Origin: Fonticella tunisiensis
GTDB lineage: Bacteria; Bacillota; Clostridia; Clostridiales; Caloramatoraceae
Assembly: GCF_004364155.1 (NCBI RefSeq)
Contig: NZ_SOAZ01000003.1
Location: forward strand, 62,001 to 126,000
Direction: 5' to 3'
DNA length: 64,000 nt
This document shows, piece by piece, positions 57,301 to 64,000 of the stretch. The first letter of the stretch is position 1. Each line of letters starts with the position of its first letter. The translations under genes were made by a program, and so were the position numbers. Under the pieces are notes generated by a model. It did not search any database, was not told the DNA's origin, and worked only from the letters and a program-made list of their open reading frames with translations.

Positions 57301-57547
57301 TGAAGCCCTATCCTTCCAGCATGCCATGGAAGCCATAGAAAAAGGAAAAATCCAGGCAGTTCTTAATATCCCTACGAAGGGAAATGATACGGAAAGAAAA
57401 GGATTTAAAATCAGAAGAAAGGCATTGGAGTATAGAATTCCCCTCTTTACCTGTCTGGATACAGTCCGTCAATTTTTGAAAGCTATTATCGTAAAACAAA
57501 GGCAGGAAGAAATTCATGTGCTGTCCCTAAAGGAATATTATTTATAA
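54359..57547 (+). CDS. carB: Carbamoyl phosphate synthase large subunit
   Basis: 1062 residues (pyrAB). Two homologous ATP-grasp halves, each opening with GSGPI(I/R)IGQ (near 13 and 555), RPAYTLGGTGGG and RPSYVIGGRAMEV nucleotide loops, EVNPRVSRSS and EVNPRASRTV, and a C-terminal MGS-like regulatory domain from about 930. ATG 54359 is better spaced from GGGAGG than ATG 54353. Last gene of the pyr operon. Confidence 0.97.
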   Translation: MPVDKTLKKVMIIGSGPIIIGQAAEFDYSGTQACKAIREEGIETVLVNSNPATIMTDMNMADKVYIEPLNIKILEKIIEREKPDGILAGFGGQTALNLAMDLKTSGILEKNNVRLLGIHESAIHMAEDREAFKKLMLQIGEPVPKSIIATTLEECKTFVKEAGFPVIIRPAYTLGGTGGGIAKNEEELIDLCKKGISSSPIGQILLEQSVAGWKEIEYEVMRDKKDNCIVICNMENIDPVGIHTGDSIVAAPSQTLRDKEYQMLRKAAIKIIRSLKIEGGCNIQFALDPKSEKYVVIEVNPRVSRSSALASKAAGYPIAKIAAKIAIGYCLDELKNDVTKSTSACFEPALDYVVVKIPKWPFDKFQNGKRSLGTQMKATGEVMAIDRTFESALLKAITSLEGKIFGLRLEKLSTLTKEELLNKIDKHDDERIFAIAEALRKGISIEKLHEITKIDNWFLHGIQRIIHMERRLQEEELNAPLLKEAKKLGFTDREILFLTGIDKKQLNKIKKEYNIYPVYKIVDTCGGEFDAKTPYYYSCYEEENENNISSGKKIVVIGSGPIRIGQGIEFDYCSVHGIWAIKKAGYESIIINNNPETVSTDFDTSDKLYFESLNIENVMNVIEQEKPEGVIVQYGGQTAINLAKELEENGVRLLGTSFHSIDLAEDRDKFRSFLEALGIKTPAGMAVKNIEEGIYAADKLGFPVVVRPSYVIGGRAMEVVYDREKLIQYMKEAINYSSEHPILIDQYIKGKEIEVDAISDGDDVLIPGIMEHIERSGIHSGDSITVYPARSLKQETVNELVEATRKIARGLNIKGLINIQFVYNGKDLYIIEVNPRASRTVPVLSKVTGVPIIQIATQVILGDRLCEILPNTGLIENKDLYAVKVPVFSHEKLQEVDVYLGPEMKSTGEVLGIDKEYDKALYKGFIAAGFNIPTSGNIYVSLKEVDRKEGLKVIKDYIGKGFKIYCSEGTWKFLKDNNIPSEALSFQHAMEAIEKGKIQAVLNIPTKGNDTERKGFKIRRKALEYRIPLFTCLDTVRQFLKAIIVKQRQEEIHVLSLKEYYL

Positions 57548-57601
57548 GTAAAGATATTGTCGCTGCTACGCTTCGAAAAGAAGTTCTATGGCACCGGATT
57601 C

Positions 57602-57659
57602 GCAGAGCCTAAGAAGGTTCGCTCTCCCTCAAACACCGCGAACCCTTCTAAGGCTCTGC
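57602..57659. terminator. Long hairpin downstream of carB
   Basis: GCAGAGCCT-A-AGAAGG-TTCGC pairs with GCGAA-CCCTTCT-AAGGCTCTGC over a 15-base loop. The stem is about 20 bp with small bulges. It has a weak T tail (CTTCATCCTTTAAAAA). It may end the pyr operon, or be a separate foldback sequence. Confidence 0.6.
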
Positions 57660-57738
57660 TTCATCCTTTAAAAATGTAAAATTATATGTTAAAATTTCAA
57701 TAAATGTAATTCTAATATTTGGGAATGGGGTTGAGTAA

Positions 57739-58137
57739 ATGAATTTTATTAAAGAACTGGGATTTATTATAGTTATTTACATAGTATTTAGTTTGTTAGA
57801 AAAAAAATATGCACTGCGTGCAAGGTATGAATTTTATAAAGGCTTTAGAAATATCGTTATATTTAGTACAATATTTTCCTTTATCGCTTTCATACTTATA
57901 GAAATTTTTAAAAATAACTATTTAAATTCCATAGGCATAAACACGGAAATAATTCAAATTATATTATTTATACCAATTTCCTTGTATTTATGGATTAAAA
58001 ATGAAAATCAAACAGAAGATTCAGTACAGGAAAAAACAAAGTATAAAGATGTTGAAATAGATTTCTGCTATTTTTGTGGAAGCGAATTGGATGATAGTAA
58101 CATATGTCCAAACTGCGGCAAAGAATTAGACAGATAG
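57739..58137 (+). CDS. Membrane protein with C-terminal zinc ribbon
   Basis: 132 residues: three hydrophobic helices (about 7-22, 37-60, 70-88), a polar linker, and a zinc ribbon CYFCGSELDDSNICPNCGKEL at 112-132 (two CxxC pairs). Such short zinc-ribbon proteins are frequent in clostridia, with no assigned function. The last 63 bases of zinc-ribbon DNA recur almost exactly at 62388-62450. Confidence 0.7.
   Translation: MNFIKELGFIIVIYIVFSLLEKKYALRARYEFYKGFRNIVIFSTIFSFIAFILIEIFKNNYLNSIGINTEIIQIILFIPISLYLWIKNENQTEDSVQEKTKYKDVEIDFCYFCGSELDDSNICPNCGKELDR
58066..58128. repeat. 63-bp zinc-ribbon segment, copy A
   Basis: Identical at 61 of 63 positions to 62388-62450, same strand. Here it is the true 3' coding end of the zinc-ribbon membrane protein. 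Confidence 0.9.
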
Positions 58138-58275
58138 TGTACTTGTAACCTTAATAAAAGACATATAAATCAAGGGATTTTTAAAGAGGCTGGTATCTAA
58201 CCAGCCCCTTATTGTTTCCATATGGTTTAACCAACAAGTTGATCTCTGTAACTACCTTCAAATTTATCTCAAATA

Positions 58276-59373
58276 TCATGCTTCCCTGCTTTTTATCATA
58301 AAATCCAGCAGTTTGCTAATTGCCCTGTCAAGGTTTATATTATCCGGAGTTTTCAGCCACCTATCAGAAATCACAACATGCCTGCAGCTGCTGGATTTAC
58401 TTTTCAGGTAGGAATAAATTATTTGGGCCTCGTCAATATCCTCTCTTCCAACTTCTATTGAGTTATTTTTGGCTTTATTATTAAAGTAGTATATAATATT
58501 AGTTTTTAATGTAGCTTTTAATTCTTCAATATCCCCTGGCACATACCTTTCGCTGAAAAGCACCTTGTTTCCCTTAATAAGGAAAAGCTTAAAGCTGTCG
58601 TCCCTTAAATCCTCAACAACAGCTATGTTTTTGTTCTCCTCCGTATATTCAACAACCCTGGCCTTATTGATTAGATATTTTACCGCACTTATATAGTCCC
58701 TATACCTGGCAGCCCTTTCAAAATCAAAGCTCTCCGCGGCACTGTTCATGTTATATTTCATTTCCTCAAGTATATTTTCATCGCTCCCCTTTAGGAGCCC
58801 TACTATTCTATCAACTATTGCAAGGTACTCTTCATTTGGAGAATCCTCCAAACACATGCCGATACACAGCCCCAGGGAATAATTAAGGCAGGCCGAACCC
58901 CTTCTTGAGTTGTTGCTGCACAGTATTTTGCAGCATTCCTTAATACCTTGAAGCCCTCTTTCCACTGTGTTCCTGTTGGTGTATGGCCCAAAATGCAGGC
59001 TTTCATCATCCCTGTTGGCTTCGCTGGTGATTTCAATTTCAGGATATTTTTCCTTGATTCCTACCCTTATATAAACATAGGATTTAGGGCTTTTCATCAG
59101 CTTGTTGTATATAGGCTTCATTTCCTTTATCAGTTTACATTCCAGCATAAAGGCTTCAAACTCGGTATCAGTAAGTTTATAGTCAAAATCCTTTAAGTTT
59201 TGTACTAGCTTTACAACCTTTGGTGGCTGGGACCTTGAGCTTTGAAAATATGATGAAACTCTGCTCTTTAGGTTTTTGGATTTTCCTACGTATATCACGC
59301 TGCCCAGGGAATCCTTCATAAGATATACCCCCGGACAGGATGGGAGTCTTTTGATTTTTTCCTTTAAGTCCAC
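58276..59373 (-). CDS. UvrC N-terminal homologue (Cho-like GIY-YIG nuclease)
   Basis: 365 residues, against about 600 for UvrC. GIY-YIG nuclease (GVYLMKDSLGSVIYVGKSKNL at 15-35), a four-Cys region (CCKILC … C … C near 145-170) as in the iron-sulphur site of UvrC, a UVR motif (AAESFDFERAARYRDYI near 205-221) and an extra domain. The RNase-H-like 5' nuclease and HhH domains are absent. Probably incises only on one side of a lesion, like E. coli Cho. GTG 59373 follows GGAGGAG. Confidence 0.85.
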   Translation of the reverse strand: MDLKEKIKRLPSCPGVYLMKDSLGSVIYVGKSKNLKSRVSSYFQSSRSQPPKVVKLVQNLKDFDYKLTDTEFEAFMLECKLIKEMKPIYNKLMKSPKSYVYIRVGIKEKYPEIEITSEANRDDESLHFGPYTNRNTVERGLQGIKECCKILCSNNSRRGSACLNYSLGLCIGMCLEDSPNEEYLAIVDRIVGLLKGSDENILEEMKYNMNSAAESFDFERAARYRDYISAVKYLINKARVVEYTEENKNIAVVEDLRDDSFKLFLIKGNKVLFSERYVPGDIEELKATLKTNIIYYFNNKAKNNSIEVGREDIDEAQIIYSYLKSKSSSCRHVVISDRWLKTPDNINLDRAISKLLDFMIKSREA

Positions 59374-59377
59374 GCTA

Positions 59378-59536
59378 TCTCCTCCAAAATATGTTGAGCC
59401 TCATCCCTATAGATTCTCATAACATACTCCGGCTCATCCTCACCATCTATCTATATTCTATATTGTTTTAAGGAATTTAAAACCTGCCCTTTCATAGGTT
59501 TTTATTGCAGCTATATTCTTCGGTTCATGCCCAATG
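59378..59536 (-). pseudogene. C-terminal remnant of a GNAT acetyltransferase
   Basis: The minus strand spells GHEPKNIAAIKTYERAGFKFL, the acetyl-CoA-proximal end of GNAT enzymes, then after a frameshift DGEDEPEYVMRIYRDEAQ, stopping within the start of the UvrC-like gene. N-terminal part absent. Confidence 0.65.
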
Positions 59537-59686
59537 ATTCAGCTTATGCCACTCCCCTTTCCCATAGGCCTGGTCTTTAATGTAATTGCTCATACTACAT
59601 TTTACTCTAAATTTCTACTTTTTTTGCAACTCAGAACTCCATCCTGAATATTATACCATAGGAAGCTAATGCAAAGAGGTGATATT

Positions 59687-59977
59687 ATGATCTGTGGTCA
59701 TACCCATTATTATGAAGGAATAACCTCCTGTGAGCATGGGCACGTCCATGGCTTTGCTGGATTTACAAGTTATGCCCCTGATACTCCAGGGCATGTACAC
59801 TATATCCGAGGTGTAACAACCTATAATAACGGACATGTTCATGAATATTGTTTTTATACCTGCCCTGCTGTCCCACTGCCAGGAGGGGGCCATACCCATC
59901 TTATAAAGGGGAAAACAGCATATGCCGCAGGCCATATCCATCGAATGAAGGTTTACTCAAGCGATGAAATCATGTAG
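59687..59977 (+). CDS. YmaF-like His-rich repeat protein
   Basis: 96 residues made of repeating HxH units (GHTHYYEG, GHVHGFAG, GHVHYIRG, GHVHEY, GHTHLIKG, GHIHRM) spaced by about 20. This is the YmaF family of Bacillus and Clostridium; the paired His suggest metal binding. Function not known. ATG 59687 has an AAAGAGGTG site. Confidence 0.85.
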   Translation: MICGHTHYYEGITSCEHGHVHGFAGFTSYAPDTPGHVHYIRGVTTYNNGHVHEYCFYTCPAVPLPGGGHTHLIKGKTAYAAGHIHRMKVYSSDEIM

Positions 59978-60049
59978 ATAAGTACGAAACAAGAGGCTGT
60001 TGAATAGCTTAGGATCTCTGCAACTTCCGCTATACATTGATCTGACTAA

Positions 60050-60073
60050 GGAGCGGGCGTTGAAACCCGCTCC
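60050..60073 (+). terminator. Hairpin after the YmaF-like gene
   Basis: GGAGCGGG/CCCGCTCC stem with an 8-base loop; short T tail. Confidence 0.7.
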
Positions 60074-60152
60074 CTGAGTTTTCCGCCACAAACTTTAAAT
60101 AAAATAGCAGCCTTTATCAGGCTACCTAAATTTTTTTTATGCAAATATATTC

Positions 60153-60250
60153 TTAACTGCATCCGGTTGTACCACATGCCATTGCTTCTAAAGGTATCAT
60201 ACCAAAACCTTCATACCATGATGTAAACAAACAAATATCTGAATCTGTGT
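60153..60250 (-). pseudogene. Glycosyltransferase (GT4-like) scrap
   Basis: The minus strand reads DSDICLFTSWYEGFGMIP then LEAMACGT and soon stops. This is the hallmark nucleotide-sugar motif of family 4 glycosyltransferases (E-x7-E within YEGFG…EAMA). It abuts a REP-like sequence on its 5' side. Confidence 0.65.
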
Positions 60251-60256
60251 AAACTC

Positions 60257-60300
60257 AAGTGCCAGGCACTTAAATAACTCATAACTCATGAGCCTGTCAC
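60257..60300. repeat. REP-like sequence
   Basis: AAGTGCC-A-GGCACTT palindrome (60257-60271) followed by ATAACTCATGAGCCTGTCAC. Related to 10025-10069 and to 16074-16096 (AACTCATGTGCCTGTCAC). It supplies the stop codon of the truncated IstA. Confidence 0.65.
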
Positions 60301-61424
60301 TTTAGCCCGTAAAGCCTATTATGCCTGACAATTTCTCTATAGCTTTCATCAAGAGGAATTACATGATTTGCAGTTATCTTTACAACAACACGGCTGTAGG
60401 CATACTTAGGTGACACAGAGTATTCGTGAAGGCCATTGTTAAGGTGAATCCGACCATACCCGTTTGCCTTTACTGTAAGGTATTTACTAGTGTCAAATGA
60501 GACTGAAGGTAAATCGAGGAGAGCTGCTTTATCTTCTGCATAGAGTTCTTCTATTGTGGCATTCTTTCGATAATGCTCTCTTTGCGAGTCTTCATCGCAC
60601 CTTTTTAAAATCTGTTCATTAAACTCTTTGAGACTATGAAATTCAGGCACTGGCACGAGCATATTGCTTCTATGGTACCCAACTTTTCGTTCAACATTGC
60701 CCTTCTCATGGCCTGCTTCTACATTACAGAAGGCCGATTCAAACCTGTAATGTTCCATAAACCTCACGAAATCATCAGTTAAGTTTCTACCACCATCTTT
60801 CAATACTTTAGTTACTATTGTTCTTGTATTATCAAACCATATTCTTTGAGGCACTCCACCAATGTATTCAAAAATTGCAGTCAGACCCTCAAAGAGGCAT
60901 TCCTGGTTTTCACCCTTAAAGAGTTGGAAAAAGCCTTTATTGCTATACGGAAACGATAGGTTTAAATATTTTCCACTGAATAGCTTTCCATTTTCATAAA
61001 ACTCTGCATCGCCAAAGTCTGCCTGGGCTTCGCCCGGAATGTGCTCAAGGGGAATATACCCACATTTCTCCTTGCCGAAAATCTCTTTTCTCTTTTCAGC
61101 AACGTACCCTGCTACTGTACGATAGGAGACATCGAAGTCTTCTGGATATTTCTCAATCAGCCTGTCATAAATACGCTTTGCAGTATGCCTTTGCTTTCGC
61201 TTTGCCATTTTGTCAGCATTAAGCCACTCATCAATTGTAGCTTTGTAGGGATCAAGGCTCGGATAACTGCACCCATGTGAAATCGTTGGTTTTTCTTTGT
61301 TCCAATCATCCTTTTCAAGCCGTGCCCTCACAGTCTTTCTGTCAAAACCAGTTTCTCTTGAAATTTGAGAAATATTTTTTCCTTCCACGAAGAACATTCC
61401 TCTGGTATTATGTTCTTGAGTCAT
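60297..61424 (-). pseudogene. istA: IS21-family transposase IstA, C terminus lost
   Basis: About 375 residues. N-terminal helix-turn-helix (ISQISRETGFDRKTVRARL), RNase-H-like core with catalytic Asp in AQADFGDAEF, Asp in RIWFDNTRT and Glu in GHEKGNVERKVGY. The frame ends at NRLYGLK where the REP-like GTGACAGGC supplies the stop, so the normal tail is missing, and the helper gene istB that should follow is absent. Start ATG 61424 behind GGGGAG. A non-autonomous remnant. Confidence 0.85.
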
Positions 61425-61434
61425 TGTTAGCACT

Positions 61435-61575
61435 CCCCATTCCTCCCTTGTAATGAGATTGGTCTCTCTATTACAAGGATAAATTTATGGTGTGGTGCCT
61501 GCAATGGCTTTTTGCAATTCTGGGGAATTCTTGTTTGCAAAAGTGGGGAATTTTATTTGCAACTCTGTCCATTTC
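61435..61575. mobile_element. Left end of the IS21-like element
   Basis: Three spaced direct repeats TTTGCAA (near 61511, 61533, 61555), two of them followed by a GGGGAATT word, and a CTTGTAAT/ATTACAAG hairpin (61447-61482), typical of multiple transposase sites at IS21 ends. The element's other end is not visible. Confidence 0.6.
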
Positions 61576-61592
61576 TATTATGCAATAAACAT

Positions 61593-62075
61593 ATGGAAGA
61601 CAACAAATTGCTATGGACTGATTGTATAGATAATCAGGGTTATTATATAATTTATGATTTAAATACCTCAGAGATTAAAAAATATAAATCTGAATTTAGA
61701 TATCCAGGTTATGCTAGGCTGAGCAATAATAAAATATACTCCATTAATTTCCATGATTTCTCAAGCTGGAGGACAAATGAATTGGGAGTATACGATTTAT
61801 CAACGGGAAAATACACCAGGATAAAATCCGAGCATATTAATGGATTCAATGTTTATAAGGATACTGTGTGTGTTAAGAGTAATGAAGATCTGCTTGAAAT
61901 ATATAAGAATGAGAATGGTGAAATTCATCAAGTTAAAAACTTAACAGAAATTTCTCGAATCGATTCAATTTCATTTTCTCATAAGGGAGATCTTATTGTT
62001 GGAAGAGATGCTCTAACACCAGATTCCAATGCAGAGATATATTTGTTGGATATTAAGTATATTATTAAAGATTAA
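61593..62075 (+). pseudogene. Truncated beta-propeller-like protein beside the IS21 end
   Basis: About 160 codons, with words such as YYIIYDLNTSEIKKY, ELGVYDLSTGKYTRI and AEIYLLDIKYI spaced about 40-60 residues, as in TolB/WD40-like blades. No signal peptide: the N-terminal part was probably removed by the IS21 insertion 20 bases upstream. A start at ATG 61593 lacks a ribosome site. The whole-gene product is not identifiable. Confidence 0.55.
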
Positions 62076-62235
62076 TGCTTCTGGTTTAATCTCGGGAGCA
62101 TCCATAGTTTTGTGTAAATCACATCTATGGATGCTTCCCCTAAAGATACTTGCCAATGTTTTTCCTTAATCTTAATAATCTGTCCTTCAGTTAGCCCAGT
62201 GGCCTTGATTAAGGTAGTCGCTATTTCATACTTTT
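62072..62235 (-). pseudogene. C-terminal scrap, possibly of an Rpn/PD-(D/E)XK transposase-like nuclease
   Basis: Minus-strand frame YEIATTLIKATGLTEGQIIKIKEKHW resembles the GMSIEKIIEITGLSKEEI tail of Rpn-family proteins, followed by about 30 codons to a stop at 62072. The frame also covers a 15-bp stem hairpin (62094-62138). Weak assignment. Confidence 0.35.
62094..62138. terminator. Hairpin between convergent remnants
   Basis: GGGAGCATCCATAG pairs with CTATGGATGCTTCCC (one bulged base) over a 16-base loop. No long T run. Confidence 0.5.
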
Positions 62236-62279
62236 ACACACAAAAGTAAAGTGCAGTGGTCAAGCATTTTTGTAACACT

Positions 62280-62387
62280 TTAACCTAATACTTTTGATTT
62301 TCTATATCTCGCTTCAAATGGTGTAAGTCCTCCATTATATGTGTGAGGTCTTAGATGGTTATACCAAACATAAGCAAAGTCGTTTAT
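62280..62387 (-). pseudogene. C terminus of an IS3-like transposase (integrase core)
   Basis: Minus-strand frame DFAYVWYNHLRPHTYNGGL then TPFEARYRKSKVLG and stop. WYN-x-RPH-x-GG-TP is the signature end of IS3/IS2-type rve transposases. It is cut exactly where the duplicated zinc-ribbon segment begins (62388). Confidence 0.8.
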
Positions 62388-62450
62388 TGCTATTTTTGTG
62401 AAAGCGAATTGGATGATAGTAACATATGTCCAAACTGCGGCAAAGGATTA
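62388..62450. repeat. 63-bp zinc-ribbon segment, copy B
   Basis: Second copy of 58066-58128 (two mismatches), lying between the IS3 scrap and the HDOD gene. In antisense it forms the last 20 or so codons of the HDOD gene. Confidence 0.9.
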
Positions 62451-63322
62451 CAATTCTCAAGAGGCTGCCACCCAAGTTGTTTGCTTACCTCATCGACTTT
62501 CTGTGGAAGAACTTCACTTATACTTTCAATATCCTGCATTGAAATGCCTAAAACTTCCATAGCCTTTTTATCAAAAACATAGTTAGTATTCATACACAAT
62601 AATCTTTCATAGTACAATGTACTAATAGAATCAGCTACATTCATAATAATTACATCTTCTAAATAACCATCAGCCATTAATGGAGTATGATGATGTTCTA
62701 TAATAGCCTTAACATCATTAGGTAAATTCCATTTTTCACATAACAAAGCCCCTGCATGTGTATGTGTATATCCTTGCATAATTAATCTCTCGGCCACGAT
62801 CTGATGAATACCTTTATATTGCATTTTTACTACTTCATCGATAACATCCGGTAAACATACATCTATAACCATCACCCCGATATCATGGATTAAACCATAT
62901 GCGAAATATCTATAATTATCCTGCTTTCCTAATTTTTCTGCTAATATATTAGCTGCAATCGAAGTGCCTAAACAATGTTTCCAGTATTTATCTCTGCTTA
63001 ATTTCGTTGGTTTCCCCAGGTTATCTGGAAATAGAGACTTAATCAGATAAGCTATTATCAGTTTCTCTACGGTCATCATGCCCAAGTAAATAATTGCATC
63101 CGATAATGACTCCACTCTTCTTGCTAATTTAAAATAGCCAGAATTTATATTGACCAGCAGAGTCTCTTTTAAATTACCACACTTAGATATTTTTTCTGCA
63201 AGTTCTTCTATATTGAGGGATTCAGAGTCATTGAGCATAACCATTATTTCATTTATCTCTCGGTTCACTACTGGTAAATCCTTAGATTCCTCTATGCGCT
63301 TAATTATCTCCGTATAATTCAT
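62390..63322 (-). CDS. HDOD-domain signalling protein with a replaced C terminus
   Basis: About 310 residues. HDOD domain (HD-related output domain) at about 15-215: LPVVNREINEIMVMLND, ISKCGNLKETLLVNINS, YFAYGLIHDIGVMV (a partial HD site), IEHHHTPL. HDOD proteins act in chemotaxis, motility or c-di-GMP-linked signalling, mostly without catalysis. The last residues ENCNPLPQFGHMLLSSN are read from the antisense of the duplicated zinc-ribbon DNA, so the native end is lost. ATG 63322 follows AGGAGGAC. Confidence 0.85.
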   Translation of the reverse strand: MNYTEIIKRIEESKDLPVVNREINEIMVMLNDSESLNIEELAEKISKCGNLKETLLVNINSGYFKLARRVESLSDAIIYLGMMTVEKLIIAYLIKSLFPDNLGKPTKLSRDKYWKHCLGTSIAANILAEKLGKQDNYRYFAYGLIHDIGVMVIDVCLPDVIDEVVKMQYKGIHQIVAERLIMQGYTHTHAGALLCEKWNLPNDVKAIIEHHHTPLMADGYLEDVIIMNVADSISTLYYERLLCMNTNYVFDKKAMEVLGISMQDIESISEVLPQKVDEVSKQLGWQPLENCNPLPQFGHMLLSSNSLSQK

Positions 63323-63450
63323 AACTGTCCTCCTATTCAATCTGGCTCCATTTAATATCTAGCTAAGTTTTCGTTAAATTAAGATGAAACTTTACTATTA
63401 CGCCCTTTGCCAAATCATACCCATCTTATCCTCAATATTTGTCCATGAGC

Positions 63451-64000
63451 CTATTTTGTAAAGACATAATAAAAGCAATCCGGTTTCCAATCGAACCAGG
63501 TTATAAATTTCCGTTCTATAGCCTTATCCTTTAAATGCAAATCTTCATTTATTATGGTTGTATATGGAGGGGATAATTTTTTCTCCTTAGAAATTATACT
63601 AAAATATTCATAGAAGGTATCCAGGGCTTCTACACTTGTTTCAAAGCATTCAAAACTTATCTCGCCCTTAATTGAATACATTCCTTTGAATCCGTTTATC
63701 GAAATAAACTGCTTGTTCCTATTCATTTTATCGATTAAATCCTTTGTAACCTTTTCAAATTTAAATGACAGAGGAATAAGTCCCTGACGTTTTCTAATAT
63801 AATCAAGTTTATTAAAATCATCAAAACTTATATAAAAATTTTCCACTGTAAAATCCTCTTTCTTCATTCTTGGAGCATAATTTTCATCCTTTGATAAAAT
63901 TATATTTGAGTATTTCATTTCAAATCCAAGCTTGGTATTTATACTTATGCTTTCAACATTTGTAGCATGGGTAGCAAAGGCAATTTGATTTATTCTTCCT
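63451..64000 (-). CDS. GNAT-like protein, N terminus outside the window
   Basis: The minus-strand frame is open to base 64000. Before the internal ATG 63918 it reads INQIAFATHATNVESIS then INTKLGFEMKYSNIILSK, the end of a GNAT acetyltransferase fold (N-x-S-x-x-x-N-x-K-LGF), so the ATG is not the start. About 155 further residues follow (FYISFDDFNKLDYIRKR…), a second domain I do not recognise, ending FYYVFTK. Probably a GNAT enzyme with an extra domain. Only 183 codons are visible. Confidence 0.75.
   Translation of the reverse strand, partial: GRINQIAFATHATNVESISINTKLGFEMKYSNIILSKDENYAPRMKKEDFTVENFYISFDDFNKLDYIRKRQGLIPLSFKFEKVTKDLIDKMNRNKQFISINGFKGMYSIKGEISFECFETSVEALDTFYEYFSIISKEKKLSPPYTTIINEDLHLKDKAIERKFITWFDWKPDCFYYVFTK

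Noticed and set aside
59687-59977. Possible tandem-repeat array or CRISPR in the His-rich region
   Set aside because: Repeats are at protein level only (HxH units), DNA units differ and a single good frame covers them.
62355-62582. Apparent plus-strand zinc-ribbon protein of 75 residues
   Set aside because: It is the duplicated zinc-ribbon DNA read between an IS3 scrap and the antisense of the HDOD gene; no ribosome site and no natural N terminus.

Overview
The window is low-GC, AT-rich DNA that reads as a chromosome segment of a motile Firmicute of the class Clostridia (Clostridium-like). The reasons are strong AGGAGG-type ribosome binding sites, frequent TTG/GTG starts, PyrR-type RNA attenuation, a c-di-GMP-I riboswitch, chemotaxis receptors, and YhbD, YmaF and RQC-minor proteins typical of that group. 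No rRNA gene and no CRISPR array were found; the only tRNA-like sequence is degenerate.

Layout. 1-3.6 kb: end of a kdp potassium-ATPase operon (kdpB 3' part, kdpC) converging on a short KdpD without a kinase. 4.4-5.7 kb: ECF sigma factor with a frameshifted anti-sigma partner. 5.8-9.9 kb: minus-strand operon of a YhbD-like regulator, a bactofilin-like protein and a three-gene ABC exporter. 10-13.9 kb: sigma-54 controlled C4 acid-sugar locus in which transporter and kinase have collapsed into one fused remnant while PdxA2 and the PrpR-type activator are intact. 13.9-19.7 kb: a gene graveyard (transposase, ABC, MCP, TnpB and tRNA remnants, a frameshifted DUF1048 gene) with intact PadR, RQC-minor and holin-like genes. 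20-27.6 kb: catabolic shikimate/quinate-type cluster (two MFS carriers, AroD, AroE, an old-yellow-enzyme type reductase, divergent LysR). 27.6-31.5 kb: REP-like sequences, a RAYT transposase remnant, and a small secreted protein with its own ABC transporter and a 47-residue membrane peptide. 31.5-37.3 kb: c-di-GMP neighbourhood, with a riboswitch ahead of a catalytically altered KAS-III-like gene and an MCP, then a GGDEF/HD-GYP protein. 37.5-41.1 kb: TetR-MacB-like ABC operon. 41.5-46.5 kb: NRAMP metal carrier, PTS EIICB, 6-phospho-beta-glucosidase. 47.2-57.5 kb: complete de novo UMP operon pyrB-I-C-F-K-D-E-carA-carB with three PyrR-binding loops. 57.7-64 kb: zinc-ribbon membrane protein, UvrC-like nuclease, YmaF, truncated IS21 and other remnants, an HDOD protein with a replaced C terminus, and a partial GNAT gene.

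How it fits together. The pyr operon is the one complete pathway: carbamoyl phosphate from CarAB feeds PyrB, and PyrC, PyrDK, PyrE and PyrF finish UMP. The shikimate cluster is probably catabolic, because duplicated AroD/AroE travel with transporters and a flavin reductase. The riboswitch at 34.3 kb ties a KAS-III homologue and a chemoreceptor to c-di-GMP, and a c-di-GMP enzyme lies 1.5 kb away. Much of the rest records genome decay: about a dozen gene fragments, often abutting REP-like sequences or a foldback repeat of about 200 bp.
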